Assembly (NCBI RefSeq): GCF_900103225.1
Contig: NZ_FNJH01000001.1
Span: 680,980-744,979 of the forward strand
DNA: 64,000 nt
Direction: 5' to 3'
From: Pseudomonas congelans
GTDB lineage: Bacteria > Pseudomonadota > Gammaproteobacteria > Pseudomonadales > Pseudomonadaceae
Part shown: positions 35,008-45,431 of the stretch, piece by piece
Position numbering within the stretch: the stretch's first letter is position 1
How the letters are laid out: the number at the start of each line of letters is the position of its first letter
The notes under the pieces: generated by a model
What the model was told of the DNA's origin: nothing
Database searches by the model: none
The model's input: the letters and a program-made list of their open reading frames with translations, nothing else
Position numbers and translations under genes: made by a program

Positions 35008-35074
35008 TTCGTGAGCAAGCGAAGCGTCGCCCGGCTCACTCCCACTAATAGGTGGGAGTGAGCCTGCTCACGAA
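35008..35074. repeat. REP pair (BIME-like), copy 2
   Basis: The 38-bp unit at 35008-35045 and the 23-bp unit at 35052-35074 match the pair at 21265-21368, but in the opposite order and only 6 bp apart. The 13-bp arms GGCTCACTCCCAC and GTGGGAGTGAGCC pair perfectly. Outer arms TCGTGAGCA and TGCTCACGA extend the structure. Confidence 0.8.
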
Positions 35075-35083
35075 GACTATCGT

Positions 35084-35113
35084 CCATACACCGCAGTTCA
35101 TGCGGGTGTATGG
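35084..35113 (-). terminator. Stem-loop after mtlZ
   Basis: CCATACACCGCA and TGCGGGTGTATGG form a stem with one bulged base around a 5-base loop, 10 bp after the mtlZ stop. No T-run follows, so it may protect the 3' end as well as, or rather than, terminate transcription. Confidence 0.5.
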
Positions 35114-35122
35114 AGGTAGTGT

Positions 35123-36070
35123 TTAAGCCTCTCGCCCCAACTGATGCCGATACGGCAGATCCGGGCCGACCTTTGTGCAGGTCAGCGCGGCTGCGCCGAC
35201 GGCAAAATTCAGCATTTCGTCCAGTGTTTCCCGTGACAGCGTCGACAGGCCTTGTGGCGTATCGAGCTGGCGTTCGCTGAGGAAAGTCAGCAGCGCCGCC
35301 TGAAAAGTATCCCCGGCTCCGACGGTATCGGCGGTGACCACGGTTTTTGCGGGCACCGACCAGGTGCCGTGCTGGCGGGTGAAGACGCTGGCGCCTTGCG
35401 TGCCGCGGGTGACGATGACCAGTTGGGTACGTTTGCCGAGCCAGCCTTCGGCGATCTTTTGTGGGTCGCTGTCCGGGTACAACAGGTGCAGGTCTTCGTC
35501 GCTGACCTTGATCAGGTGCGCATGCTCGGCGAACGCTGCGACCTGGCTGCGCCAGCGCTGAATGTCCGGTGCCGGGTTGAGGCGCACGTTGGGGTCCAGC
35601 GAGATCAGGCGTGCGCTGCTTTCACGGGCGACCAGCGCCAACAGTGTGTCGGCAATCGGCTGCACCACCAGTGAAAACGAGCCGACGTGAATGCCGCGTA
35701 CCTTTCCGCCGAGTTCCGGCAGGTGCTCCAGGCGCAACTGACGGTCCGCGCAGCCTTCGCCCCGGAAGCTGTAAGTCGGCGAACCATCGCTGCCCACGGC
35801 GACCATGGCCAGTGTGGTGGGCGCGTCGAATTCGATCAGGTGATCGGTATTGACCGTTTCCTTTTCCAGCACAGCACGCAGACGGCGGCCCAGGTAATCG
35901 GTGGACAGCCCGGCAAGGAAGCCTGCTTCCACACCCAGACGGCGCAAACCGATCGCAACGTTGAACGGAGAGCCGCCGGCAATCGCATCAAACCCCAACC
36001 TGTTCAGGGAACCGCTGTCATCCGCGCGGGTGAAAATATCGAACAGTGCTTCGCCACAAACCAGAAACAT
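35123..36070 (-). CDS. mtlZ: Fructokinase (PfkB family)
   Basis: This is a 315-residue PfkB-family sugar kinase. The sugar-binding GGSPFNVAIGLRRLG is at 32-46 and the catalytic TVGAGDTF with D254 is at 249-256. It phosphorylates fructose, the product of mannitol dehydrogenase, and is the last gene of the mannitol operon, as in P. fluorescens mtlEFGKDYZ. ATG at 36070 lies close after the xylulokinase stop (22 bp). Confidence 0.92.
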   Translation of the reverse strand: MFLVCGEALFDIFTRADDSGSLNRLGFDAIAGGSPFNVAIGLRRLGVEAGFLAGLSTDYLGRRLRAVLEKETVNTDHLIEFDAPTTLAMVAVGSDGSPTYSFRGEGCADRQLRLEHLPELGGKVRGIHVGSFSLVVQPIADTLLALVARESSARLISLDPNVRLNPAPDIQRWRSQVAAFAEHAHLIKVSDEDLHLLYPDSDPQKIAEGWLGKRTQLVIVTRGTQGASVFTRQHGTWSVPAKTVVTADTVGAGDTFQAALLTFLSERQLDTPQGLSTLSRETLDEMLNFAVGAAALTCTKVGPDLPYRHQLGREA

Positions 36071-36092
36071 AAGTGCTCCATGAAAAAACGCT

Positions 36093-37574
<1,482 letters not shown>

Positions 37575-37584
37575 GGGAATTCCC

Positions 37585-39066
37585 TCAGGCCCTGGCGGCC
37601 AAAAGCTTTTCCAGTGTGCCACTCACACCCAGTGTGCGGAGATCATCGAGGTTCTGCTTGAAGGCCGCCACGAAGGCTGCGGATTGCGGAATGGCCGAGC
37701 CGAAGATTTCTTCTACCGCCAACAAACGGTCTGTAATAAGAGCGTCATCAGCCACCAGCGCCTGGCAGAATTCGGCTCGCGGGTCAGGAATTGTGTAAGT
37801 CGTGCCGTTTTCGTCGACACCTTTCAGATACAACGCCCACGCGGCGACCACCAGTGAGGCGCGTGCGAGATTACCCTGATCGACGATCAGGCGATTGATC
37901 GTCGGAATGGTGAACTTGGGAAATTTCGACGATCCGTCCGAGCAGACCCGTTCCAGCTGATCGGCAATCGCCTGATTGGAGAAGCGCTCGATCAGGGTGT
38001 CCTTGTAACCTTCCAGGTCGATGCCTGGCACCGACGCCAGTTGCGGGGTGACGTCCAGGTCCATGTAGGCGCGGATATAGCTCACAAATTGCGGGTCATT
38101 CATGGTCTCGTGCACAAAACGATAACCCTTGAGGAAGCCCAGGTAGGTCAGCGCAAGATGACTGCCGTTGAGCAGTTTGATCTTCATCTCTTCATAAGGG
38201 GTCACGTCGTCGGTGAACTGCACACCGACTTTTTCCCACGCCGGGCGACCATTGACGAACTTGTCTTCCAGCACCCACTGCACGAACGGTTCGCAGACCA
38301 CCGGCCAGGCGTCGTCGATGTGCTTGTCGTCCGCCAGTTGCAGTCGGTGAGCTGCGCTGGTCATCGGCGTGATGCGATCCACCATCGCATTGGGGAAGCT
38401 GACGTTTTCCTTGATCCAGTCGTGCAGGTCGGCATCGCGCAACGTGGCAAATGCCAGCAGTGCCTTGCGAGTGACTGCGCCGTTGTGTGGCAGGTTATCG
38501 CAGGACATCAGGGTAAAGGCCGGTGTGCCTTGCGCACGGCGCCGGGCCAGCGCGGCGCAGAGGAAGCCGAATACCGTCTTTGGCTGATCCGGGTTTGCCA
38601 GGTCGTGCTGGATCTGCGGCAGATGGGCCATGAACTGACCGTTGCTGTCGTCGATGCAGTAACCGCCTTCGGTAATGGTCAGCGAGACGATGCGGATGTC
38701 CGGGCTGGCCAGTTTGTCGATCAGCGCTTGCGGGCTGTCTTCGGCCAGGAGCATGCCGCTTATCGACGCAATGATGCGGGTTTGGGTGTCGGGTGTGTCA
38801 CCGAGTTCATAGAGCGTGTACAGGTAGTCCTGTTGTGCCAGTGCATCGCGCACGGCCTTGTCTTCGGGGCGCAGGCCCACGCCGCAGATACTCCATTCAA
38901 AGCCTTCGCCGCTGTTCATCAGCGCATCGGTGTAAAACGCCTGATGCGCCCGGTGGAATCCGCCGACGCCAATGTGGGCAATGCCCTGGCGAGTGCTGTC
39001 GACGGTGTAGGCGGGCAGGGCGATGTCGGCGCCCAGTCGGGACAGATTGTTTTTGTTCAGTTTCAT
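37585..39066 (-). CDS. mtlD: Mannitol 2-dehydrogenase
   Basis: This is a 493-residue polyol-specific long-chain dehydrogenase that oxidises mannitol to fructose and arabinitol to xylulose. The catalytic lysine, asparagine and histidine fall at K295, N300 and H303, the same numbering as in the studied P. fluorescens enzyme. IGVGGFHRAHQ near 32 binds the NAD. ATG at 39066 has CCGGAG closely upstream. It lies between the transporter genes and the two kinases. Confidence 0.95.
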   Translation of the reverse strand: MKLNKNNLSRLGADIALPAYTVDSTRQGIAHIGVGGFHRAHQAFYTDALMNSGEGFEWSICGVGLRPEDKAVRDALAQQDYLYTLYELGDTPDTQTRIIASISGMLLAEDSPQALIDKLASPDIRIVSLTITEGGYCIDDSNGQFMAHLPQIQHDLANPDQPKTVFGFLCAALARRRAQGTPAFTLMSCDNLPHNGAVTRKALLAFATLRDADLHDWIKENVSFPNAMVDRITPMTSAAHRLQLADDKHIDDAWPVVCEPFVQWVLEDKFVNGRPAWEKVGVQFTDDVTPYEEMKIKLLNGSHLALTYLGFLKGYRFVHETMNDPQFVSYIRAYMDLDVTPQLASVPGIDLEGYKDTLIERFSNQAIADQLERVCSDGSSKFPKFTIPTINRLIVDQGNLARASLVVAAWALYLKGVDENGTTYTIPDPRAEFCQALVADDALITDRLLAVEEIFGSAIPQSAAFVAAFKQNLDDLRTLGVSGTLEKLLAARA

Positions 39067-39083
39067 GAAGGGCTCTCCGGAAC

Positions 39084-40190
39084 TCAGGCTGCGGCAGTCT
39101 GCAAGGCTTTGGCAATCACCAGACCTTGAGCGTCGAACAGGTGGCATTGGGCACTGTCGAGATGCAGGTTCAGCGTCTCGCCGTACTGGCTGGCCAGGTC
39201 ACCTCGAATACGCATGGTCAGCGCCTCGCCCGAATGAGTGCGCACGTGACAGTATGTGTCACTGCCAAGACGTTCGCTGACGTCGGCAATCACCTGCAGC
39301 TGGCAATCGTCCCCTTGGGCAAGGTTCAGGTGCTCCGGGCGGATGCCCAGCGTCACTGCGGCACCGACGCTCTGTCCTGCACCATTGACCGGCAGGCTGA
39401 TGCGCGTTCCGGCATCCAGCTCGACTTCGCAGCTGGTGCTGTCCACCCGGCTGATCCTGCCCTTGAGGAAGCCCATTTTCGGCGTGCCGAGAAAGCCGGC
39501 AACGAACAGGTTGGCCGGGTGGTGATAAAGCTCGAGCGGCGAGCCGACCTGCTCGACCTTGCCGCCATTGAGGACGACAACCTTGTCGGCCAGGGTCATG
39601 GCTTCCACCTGATCGTGGGTCACGTAGATCATGGTGGCCTGCAGTTCCTTGTGCAGGCGCGACAATTCCAGGCGGGTCTGCACGCGCAGCGCAGCGTCGA
39701 GGTTGGATAGCGGCTCGTCGAACAGGAAAATCTTCGGGTTGCGCACGATGGCCCGGCCAATGGCGACACGCTGGCGTTGCCCGCCGGACAGCTGTTTGGG
39801 CTTGCGCTCCAGCAGCGGTCCGAGCTCCAGAATGCGTGCGGCTTCATCGACCTTCTTCTTGATCTCGGCCTTGTCACCGCCCGCCAGGTCCAGCGCAAAC
39901 GACAGGTTCTTGCCAACGGTCATGTGCGGATACAGCGCATAGGTCTGGAACACCATGGCCAGGTCGCGCTTGGCCGGAGTGACCTGAGTGATGTCCCGGC
40001 CATCGAGCTCGATAGTGCCCGACGTCACTTCCTCAAGCCCGGCGATCAGCCGCAGCAGGGTGGATTTGCCGCAGCCCGAAGGCCCCACGAAGACCACGAA
40101 CTCGCGGTCTTTCACATCCAGGTCGATACCCTTGATGATCTGGTGACCGTCAAAGCCTTTTTGCAGATTGCGGATGCTCAGGTTAGCCAT
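39084..40190 (-). CDS. mtlK: Mannitol/polyol ABC transporter ATPase
   Basis: This is a 368-residue ATPase of the MalK/UgpC type. Walker A GPSGCGKST is at 36-44, the signature LSGGQ at 134-138 and Walker B (FLFDEP) at 155-160, and an OB/TOBE-type regulatory tail follows. It powers the mtlF/mtlG permease pair. The start is 30 bp after the mtlG stop. Confidence 0.95.
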   Translation of the reverse strand: MANLSIRNLQKGFDGHQIIKGIDLDVKDREFVVFVGPSGCGKSTLLRLIAGLEEVTSGTIELDGRDITQVTPAKRDLAMVFQTYALYPHMTVGKNLSFALDLAGGDKAEIKKKVDEAARILELGPLLERKPKQLSGGQRQRVAIGRAIVRNPKIFLFDEPLSNLDAALRVQTRLELSRLHKELQATMIYVTHDQVEAMTLADKVVVLNGGKVEQVGSPLELYHHPANLFVAGFLGTPKMGFLKGRISRVDSTSCEVELDAGTRISLPVNGAGQSVGAAVTLGIRPEHLNLAQGDDCQLQVIADVSERLGSDTYCHVRTHSGEALTMRIRGDLASQYGETLNLHLDSAQCHLFDAQGLVIAKALQTAAA

Positions 40191-40220
40191 GTTGGATTCC
40201 TTCTTGTTCTTTGGGCCGGG

Positions 40221-41054
40221 CTATTTGACAGCGCCGAACGACAGGCCGCGAACCAGTTGTTTCTGACTGATCCAGCCGAAAATCAGAATGGGCGCACAGG
40301 CCAGAGTCGATACCGCCGACAGCTTGGCCCAGAACAACCCTTCGGGGCTGGAATAGGACGCGATCAAGGCAGTCAACGGCGCAGCGGCGGACGAGGTGAG
40401 GTTCAGCGACCAGAATGCTTCGTTCCAGCAGAGGATCAGCGACAGCAGTGCGGTGGAAGCCAGGCCGCCCTTGCAGATCGGCATCAGCACGCGAAAGATC
40501 TCCTGGCGGGTGCTGGCCCCGTCCAGCCGGGAGGCCTCGAGGATCTCGCCGGGGATATCCTTGAAGTAGGTGTAAATCATCCAGACCACGATCGGCAGGT
40601 TGATCAGCGTATAGATGATGATCAGCGCCAGTCGCGAATCGAGCAGGCCAAAGGTCTTGGCCAGCAGATAGATCGGCATCAGCACGCCCACCGGCGGCAG
40701 CATCTTGGTCGAGAGCATCCACAACAGGGTGCCTTTGGTGCGCTTGGTCTCGAAAAACGCCATGGAATATGCCGCAGGGATCGCAATCAGCATCGCCAGC
40801 ACCGTGGCGCTGAAGGAAATCAGTACCGAGTTCCAGGCAAAGTGGAAGTAATCGCTGCGCTCCTGAATGTGCAGGTAGTTTTCCAGCGTCGGGGTGAAGA
40901 ACAGCTGTGGCGGTGTCGCGAACGCATCGATCTCGGTCTTGAAGCTGGTCAGGACCATCCAGAAGATCGGAAAGAACACCAGCGCAGCGATGATCCAGGA
41001 CAGGGCCCCGAGCAGCAGGCTTTGCAGACGGCGTGATTGTTTGAGGGTCATCAT
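40221..41054 (-). CDS. mtlG: Mannitol/polyol ABC transporter permease
   Basis: This is a 277-residue permease with about six spans. The EAA loop is LEASRLDGASTRQEIFRVLM. It belongs to the CUT1 (MalG) group for sugars. It starts 10 bp after the mtlF stop and is the second channel subunit of the mannitol system. Confidence 0.94.
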   Translation of the reverse strand: MMTLKQSRRLQSLLLGALSWIIAALVFFPIFWMVLTSFKTEIDAFATPPQLFFTPTLENYLHIQERSDYFHFAWNSVLISFSATVLAMLIAIPAAYSMAFFETKRTKGTLLWMLSTKMLPPVGVLMPIYLLAKTFGLLDSRLALIIIYTLINLPIVVWMIYTYFKDIPGEILEASRLDGASTRQEIFRVLMPICKGGLASTALLSLILCWNEAFWSLNLTSSAAAPLTALIASYSSPEGLFWAKLSAVSTLACAPILIFGWISQKQLVRGLSFGAVK

Positions 41055-41064
41055 GGCAAGGTCC

Positions 41065-41997
41065 TCATGACTTGTCGGTGAGGTTTTTGCCGATCATCCG
41101 GATCAGGATGATCGCCGCGATGTTGGCTATGACCACGGCAATCAGCCCGCCCGCCGAGGCCATGCCGACGTCGAACTGCAGCAGCGCCTGTATGTAGATC
41201 AGGTACGCCAGGTTGGTCGAGGCAAAGCCCGGTCCGCCGTTGGTCGTGGTGAAGATTTCAGCGAATACCGAAAGCAGGAAGATCGTTTCGATCATCACCA
41301 CCACGGCAATCGGACGCGCCAGATGCGGCAGGGTCAGGTGCCAGAAGATCGCCAGTGGACCTGCGCCGTCCAGCCGCGCCGCTTCTTTCTGCTCCTGGTC
41401 GAGCGACTGCATGGCGGTCATCAGGATCAGAATCGCGAAGGGCAGCCACTGCCACGACACAATGATGATGATCGACAGCATCGGGTAATGGGCGAACCAG
41501 TCAATCGGTTCGGCGCCGAAGAACTTCCACACCGCTGCGAGTACGCCGGACACCGGATGAAAGATCAGGTTTTTCCAGATCAGCGCGCTGACCGTGGGCA
41601 TGATGAAGAACGGCGAGATAAGCAGTACGCGAACGATGCCGCGACCGAAAAACTCGCTGGCTTCCAGCAGCGCCGAAATCAGCACGCCGAAGATCACACT
41701 GATCGCCAGCACACTGCCGACCAGCAGTAAGGTATTGCCGGCACCCGGCAAAAAGCCGCTGTCGGTCACGAAATACTGGAAGTTTTCCAGGCCGACGAAT
41801 TCGTTTTCGCCAGGGGACAGCAGGTTGTAGCGGATCAGCGAGAAGTAAATGGTCATGCCCAGCGGCACGATCATCCACACCAGCAGAAGCGCCACCGAAG
41901 GACTGACCAGAAACCAGCCCGGTTTGAATCGACGGCTTTTGAGCGGTTGCTGTTCGCCGGACAAGTCCGTGCGTTCAGGGGAGGCTGAGGTATTCAT
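41065..41997 (-). CDS. mtlF: Mannitol/polyol ABC transporter permease
   Basis: This is a 310-residue permease of the MalF type with about six spans and the EAA loop EAARLDGAGPLAIFWHLTLP. ATG at 41997 has GGAG about 6 bp upstream. A 12-bp hairpin (42046-42073) separates it from mtlE, so its expression may be lower than that of the binding protein. Confidence 0.94.
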   Translation of the reverse strand: MNTSASPERTDLSGEQQPLKSRRFKPGWFLVSPSVALLLVWMIVPLGMTIYFSLIRYNLLSPGENEFVGLENFQYFVTDSGFLPGAGNTLLLVGSVLAISVIFGVLISALLEASEFFGRGIVRVLLISPFFIMPTVSALIWKNLIFHPVSGVLAAVWKFFGAEPIDWFAHYPMLSIIIIVSWQWLPFAILILMTAMQSLDQEQKEAARLDGAGPLAIFWHLTLPHLARPIAVVVMIETIFLLSVFAEIFTTTNGGPGFASTNLAYLIYIQALLQFDVGMASAGGLIAVVIANIAAIILIRMIGKNLTDKS

Positions 41998-42045
41998 GGG
42001 GAGCTCCGAACCGGATTGCACCAGAGTTGTTGCGCAGTTGAGCGG

Positions 42046-42073
42046 CAGGGCGAAAGCATCGGCTTTCGCCCTG
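42046..42073 (-). terminator. Intercistronic stem-loop between mtlE and mtlF
   Basis: CAGGGCGAAAGC pairs perfectly with GCTTTCGCCCTG around ATCG. It lies 11 bp after the mtlE stop and about 50 bp before mtlF. No T-run follows. Such a hairpin often protects the upstream part of an operon message. Confidence 0.7.
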
Positions 42074-42084
42074 GTGCGTGACGG

Positions 42085-43407
42085 TTACTTTTTCGGGTAA
42101 CCCGCTCGTTTCATGTCGCGCGTGGTAGCGGTTTGCGCATTCTGCAAGGCCTGATCCACAGTGGCCTGACCTATGAGAGCTGCGGAGAACTGCTGACCGA
42201 CGCTGGTGCCGATGGCCTGGAACTCGGGAATGGTGACCAGTTGAATGCCGACGTAAGGCACGGGTTTGAGCGTTGGCAACTTGGGATCGGCCTTCTTCAG
42301 CGACTCAAGCGTGACATTGGCAAACGGTGCTGCCTTTTTGTACTCGTCGGTGTAGGTCGAGGCGCGAGTGCCAGGCGGTACGTTGGACACACCGTCGGTA
42401 TCGGCAACCAGTTTGGCGTACTCTTTCGAGGTGGCCCACTGGGTGAACTCGGCAGCGTCCTTGGTGTTCTTGGCGCTGGTCGGGATCGCCAGCGACCACG
42501 AGTACAGCCACGATGAGCCCTTGTCGGTCACTTCGTGCGGGGCGTAGGTGAAGCCGACGCTGTCGGCCACTTTGCTCTGCTTCTTGTCGGTCACGAACGA
42601 ACCGGCAACGCTGGCGTCGACCCAGATGGCGCACTTGCCGCTGTTGAACAGCGCAAGGTTCTCGTTGAAGCCGTTGCTGGAGGCGCCCGGCGGGCCGGAC
42701 TGCTTCATTGTGTTGACGTAGTAATTCAGCGCATTCTTCCACTCTGGCTGATCGAACTGTGGCGTCCACTTCTCATCGAACCAGCGTCCGCCATAGGCGT
42801 TGGCCAGCGTAGTGATCAGCGCCATGTTCTCGCCCCAGCCAGCCTTGCCGCGCAGGCAGAGGCCGTACTGCTCCTTGGACTTGTCGGTCAGTTTGCCGGC
42901 GAACTCGGCGATCTGGGTCCAGGTAGGGCGCTCGGGCATAGTCAGGCCGGCGGCCTTGAACAGGTCGGTGCGATAGTAAGTGATCGATGCTTCAGCGTAG
43001 AACGGCAGGGCGAACAGTTTGCCGTCCACCGACAGGCCGTCACGCACGGAAGGGAATACATCGTCCAGCGCGTAACTGGCAGGCAGGTCTTTCATTTCCT
43101 GCAACCAGCCTTTCTGACCCCAGAGTGAGGCTTCGTACATGCCGATGGTCAGCACGTCGAACTGGCCACCCTTGGTGGCGATGTCGGTGGTCAGGCGTTG
43201 ACGCAGGACGTTCTCTTCCAGCACGACCCAGTTGAGCTTGATGTCGGGGTGCTTTTCTTCGAAGGTCTTGGAGAGGCGTTGCATGCGAATCATGTCACTG
43301 TTGTTGACCGTGGCGATGGTCACGGTCCCCGCTGTGGCACTGCCACTGAACACGAAACAGGTGCTGAGGACGGAACTGGCGAGCAGAAGTTTTGCTGAGT
43401 TCTTCAT
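42085..43407 (-). CDS. mtlE: Mannitol/polyol-binding periplasmic protein
   Basis: This is a 440-residue solute-binding protein of the CUT1 (MalE) group. The signal peptide covers about 1-26 (ending GSATAGT). It is the first gene of the mannitol operon. ATG at 43407 has AGAGGAG about 7 bp upstream. The 240-bp gap before it, up to mtlR, should hold the MtlR-controlled promoter, though no clear -10/-35 pair was identified. Confidence 0.94.
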   Translation of the reverse strand: MKNSAKLLLASSVLSTCFVFSGSATAGTVTIATVNNSDMIRMQRLSKTFEEKHPDIKLNWVVLEENVLRQRLTTDIATKGGQFDVLTIGMYEASLWGQKGWLQEMKDLPASYALDDVFPSVRDGLSVDGKLFALPFYAEASITYYRTDLFKAAGLTMPERPTWTQIAEFAGKLTDKSKEQYGLCLRGKAGWGENMALITTLANAYGGRWFDEKWTPQFDQPEWKNALNYYVNTMKQSGPPGASSNGFNENLALFNSGKCAIWVDASVAGSFVTDKKQSKVADSVGFTYAPHEVTDKGSSWLYSWSLAIPTSAKNTKDAAEFTQWATSKEYAKLVADTDGVSNVPPGTRASTYTDEYKKAAPFANVTLESLKKADPKLPTLKPVPYVGIQLVTIPEFQAIGTSVGQQFSAALIGQATVDQALQNAQTATTRDMKRAGYPKK

Positions 43408-43578
43408 TGATCACTCCTCTTCCACGCCCAGAGGACTGTAGAAGGATGGTTATTGTTTTTTTCTCTTCCGGAGGTGAGGAAGATGTGCATTGATTACACC
43501 GGCGTTCGGTCTGAAAGACAAATCCTGCGCCGCACTCTGACTGATACTTTTTTGCACTCGGGTAGCAAAAGGCAACAG

Positions 43579-43608
43579 CGCCGAATCGCCCATAGGGCGG
43601 CTTCGGCG
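43579..43608 (-). terminator. Stem-loop after mtlR
   Basis: CGCCGAA with TTCGGCG and inner GCCC with GGGC form a stem with a small interruption around ATA, about 40 bp after the mtlR stop. No clear T-run follows, so termination is only probable. Confidence 0.45.
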
Positions 43609-43647
43609 CAACTCCAGCGTAGACGATGAGGGTGAGAGCAGGGCGAA

Positions 43648-44571
43648 TCAGTACAGGTTTTGTTCGGTCAGACGCTGAACGGCGAGGCGGCGGTAGTGCG
43701 ACGGGGTCATGCCCTTGAGTTGCTGAAAGCGCCGATTGAAGTTGGAAATATTGTTGAATCCGGACTCGAAGCACACATCGGTGACCGGCTTTTTGCCGTC
43801 GGCGAGCAGTTCGCACGATTTGCTGATACGCAGCCGATTGACGAACTCCACGAAGCTGCGCCCCGTAGCCTGTTTGAACACCCGGGAAAAATAGGTCGGC
43901 TTCATGCCCAGATACTCGGCGACTTCCTCCAGCGGCAGCTCGCGGCCATAGTGGGCGAAGATATAATCCACCGCCCGGTTGGTGCGATCCACGCTGTGCT
44001 CGTCCGCCGTGTGCGCAACCGCCGTGCCTGACAGCAACTGGTAGTCGTCGCTGGCGGCCAGCAGCTCGAGCAGGATGAAAAAGTGGCCCAGACGAGTAAT
44101 GCCTCGCGAGTCGGCGATCTTCTGCATCTGCTTCATGGCCTGACGAATCGTGCGTTTGCAGCGAAACTCGATGCCGTAGCGGGCGCGCTCCAATAACGGC
44201 GTCAGGGTCTTGAGTTCGGCAAACACCTGATTGCCGCTTTCCAGCAGCTCATCGGTAAAGTTGACCAGCATGTCGCGCTTGGGCACCTCTTCGCCGTCGT
44301 CGATCTGGCTGATCCAGTTATGCGGCAGGTTGGGGCCGGTGAGGAACAGGCTGGCAGGATTGAAATTGCCGATGTAGTCGCCGACAAATACCTTGCCTGA
44401 GCTGGCGACAATAAGGTGCAGTTCATATTCCTTGTGGAAGTGCCAGCGTACCAGCGGGCAGGGGAAACCATGTTCGCGATAGATGATCGACAGACCGTTG
44501 TGGTCGTCCATCAATTCGTAGGAAGGGTCTGCGATTCTTGTTGTTTTATTCATTGGCGATGTCATGTTCAT
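43648..44571 (-). CDS. mtlR: AraC-family activator of the mannitol operon
   Basis: This is a 307-residue AraC-type regulator. An N-terminal cupin-like sensing part (about 20-150) is followed by a two-helix-turn-helix domain (about 205-300, with AEYLGMKPTYFSRVFKQATG and FNNISNFNRRFQQLKG). It matches MtlR of P. fluorescens and reads in the same direction as the operon. Three in-frame ATGs are possible (44571, 44565, 44553) and none has a clear ribosome site. Confidence 0.92.
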   Translation of the reverse strand: MNMTSPMNKTTRIADPSYELMDDHNGLSIIYREHGFPCPLVRWHFHKEYELHLIVASSGKVFVGDYIGNFNPASLFLTGPNLPHNWISQIDDGEEVPKRDMLVNFTDELLESGNQVFAELKTLTPLLERARYGIEFRCKRTIRQAMKQMQKIADSRGITRLGHFFILLELLAASDDYQLLSGTAVAHTADEHSVDRTNRAVDYIFAHYGRELPLEEVAEYLGMKPTYFSRVFKQATGRSFVEFVNRLRISKSCELLADGKKPVTDVCFESGFNNISNFNRRFQQLKGMTPSHYRRLAVQRLTEQNLY

Positions 44572-44672
44572 CTGTTGCCAAAAGAGTAATGTGCCTGATT
44601 TTTCAGTTCAATGCCCGGTCGTTGGCAAAAATCGCTTACGATCAGGCCTCTGCACAGTGGAGGCGTTGACCG

Positions 44673-45431
44673 ATGAAACAGATCCTGCTGATCGGTATGG
44701 GGGCCGGTGATCCCGAGCAGATCACCCTGCAGGCCGTTGCGGCACTGAACCGTGTAGCGGTGATCTTTATCCTCGACAAGGGCTACGTCGACGATCAGTT
44801 GCTGAGGCTGCGCAAAGAGCTCTGTCAGCGCTATATCACTCATGAACGCTACCGTCTGGTGCAAGTCCAGGATCCTCGGCGTGAAGATGATCCGCATGCC
44901 TACGAGCGCGGCATCGAAGGGTGGCACGAACAGCGCGCGGTACTGTTCGAGCGGTTATTGACCGATGAACTTGGCGTGGATCAGGTCGGCGCGTTTCTGG
45001 TCTGGGGCGATCCGTCGCTCTACGACAGCACGATGCGCATCCTCGACCAGGTCCTGGCGCGGGGCAAGGAAGCCTTCGAGTATCAGGTGATTCCCGGCAT
45101 CACCAGCGTCCAGAGCCTGGTCGCGCGGCACCGTATTCCGCTCAATCGTATCGGCGAGTCAATTCATATCACCACCGGCCGACGTATGGCGACAGCTCCA
45201 CTGGAGCCGCCCGGCAATGTCGTGGTGATGCTCGACGCACACTGCACATTCGAGCGCTATGTCGGGCAGGGGCTGGATATCTATTGGGGCGCGTACCTGG
45301 GCACGCCGGACGAGATACTGGTGGCGGGCAGGCTTGATGATGTCTGCGAGCAGATCAAGCGGCTGCGCAGCGAGGCACGCGAGCGCAAGGGGTGGATCAT
45401 GGATACCTATTTGCTGCGCAAACCTGCTTAA
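44673..45431 (+). CDS. cobF: Precorrin-6A synthase (deacetylating)
   Basis: This is a 252-residue tetrapyrrole methyltransferase of the aerobic cobalamin pathway. It methylates C-1 and removes acetate from precorrin-5. The SAM-binding start ILLIGMGAGDPEQITLQA and the GDPSLYDSTMRIL segment match CobF. It lies away from other cob genes and its stop overlaps that of the glycosyltransferase by four bases. It reads divergently from mtlR. Confidence 0.93.
   Translation: MKQILLIGMGAGDPEQITLQAVAALNRVAVIFILDKGYVDDQLLRLRKELCQRYITHERYRLVQVQDPRREDDPHAYERGIEGWHEQRAVLFERLLTDELGVDQVGAFLVWGDPSLYDSTMRILDQVLARGKEAFEYQVIPGITSVQSLVARHRIPLNRIGESIHITTGRRMATAPLEPPGNVVVMLDAHCTFERYVGQGLDIYWGAYLGTPDEILVAGRLDDVCEQIKRLRSEARERKGWIMDTYLLRKPA

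Noticed and set aside
21173..35110. CRISPR array
   Set aside because: The repeats are a few palindromic REP or stem-loop copies, not regularly spaced with unique spacers, and no cas genes are present.
38041..39129. 362-residue open frame on the plus strand
   Set aside because: It is antisense to mtlD, whose catalytic residues are intact.
39777..41036. 419-residue open frame on the plus strand, rich in Gln and Arg
   Set aside because: It spans two genes (mtlK and mtlG) on the other strand and looks like a codon-bias shadow.
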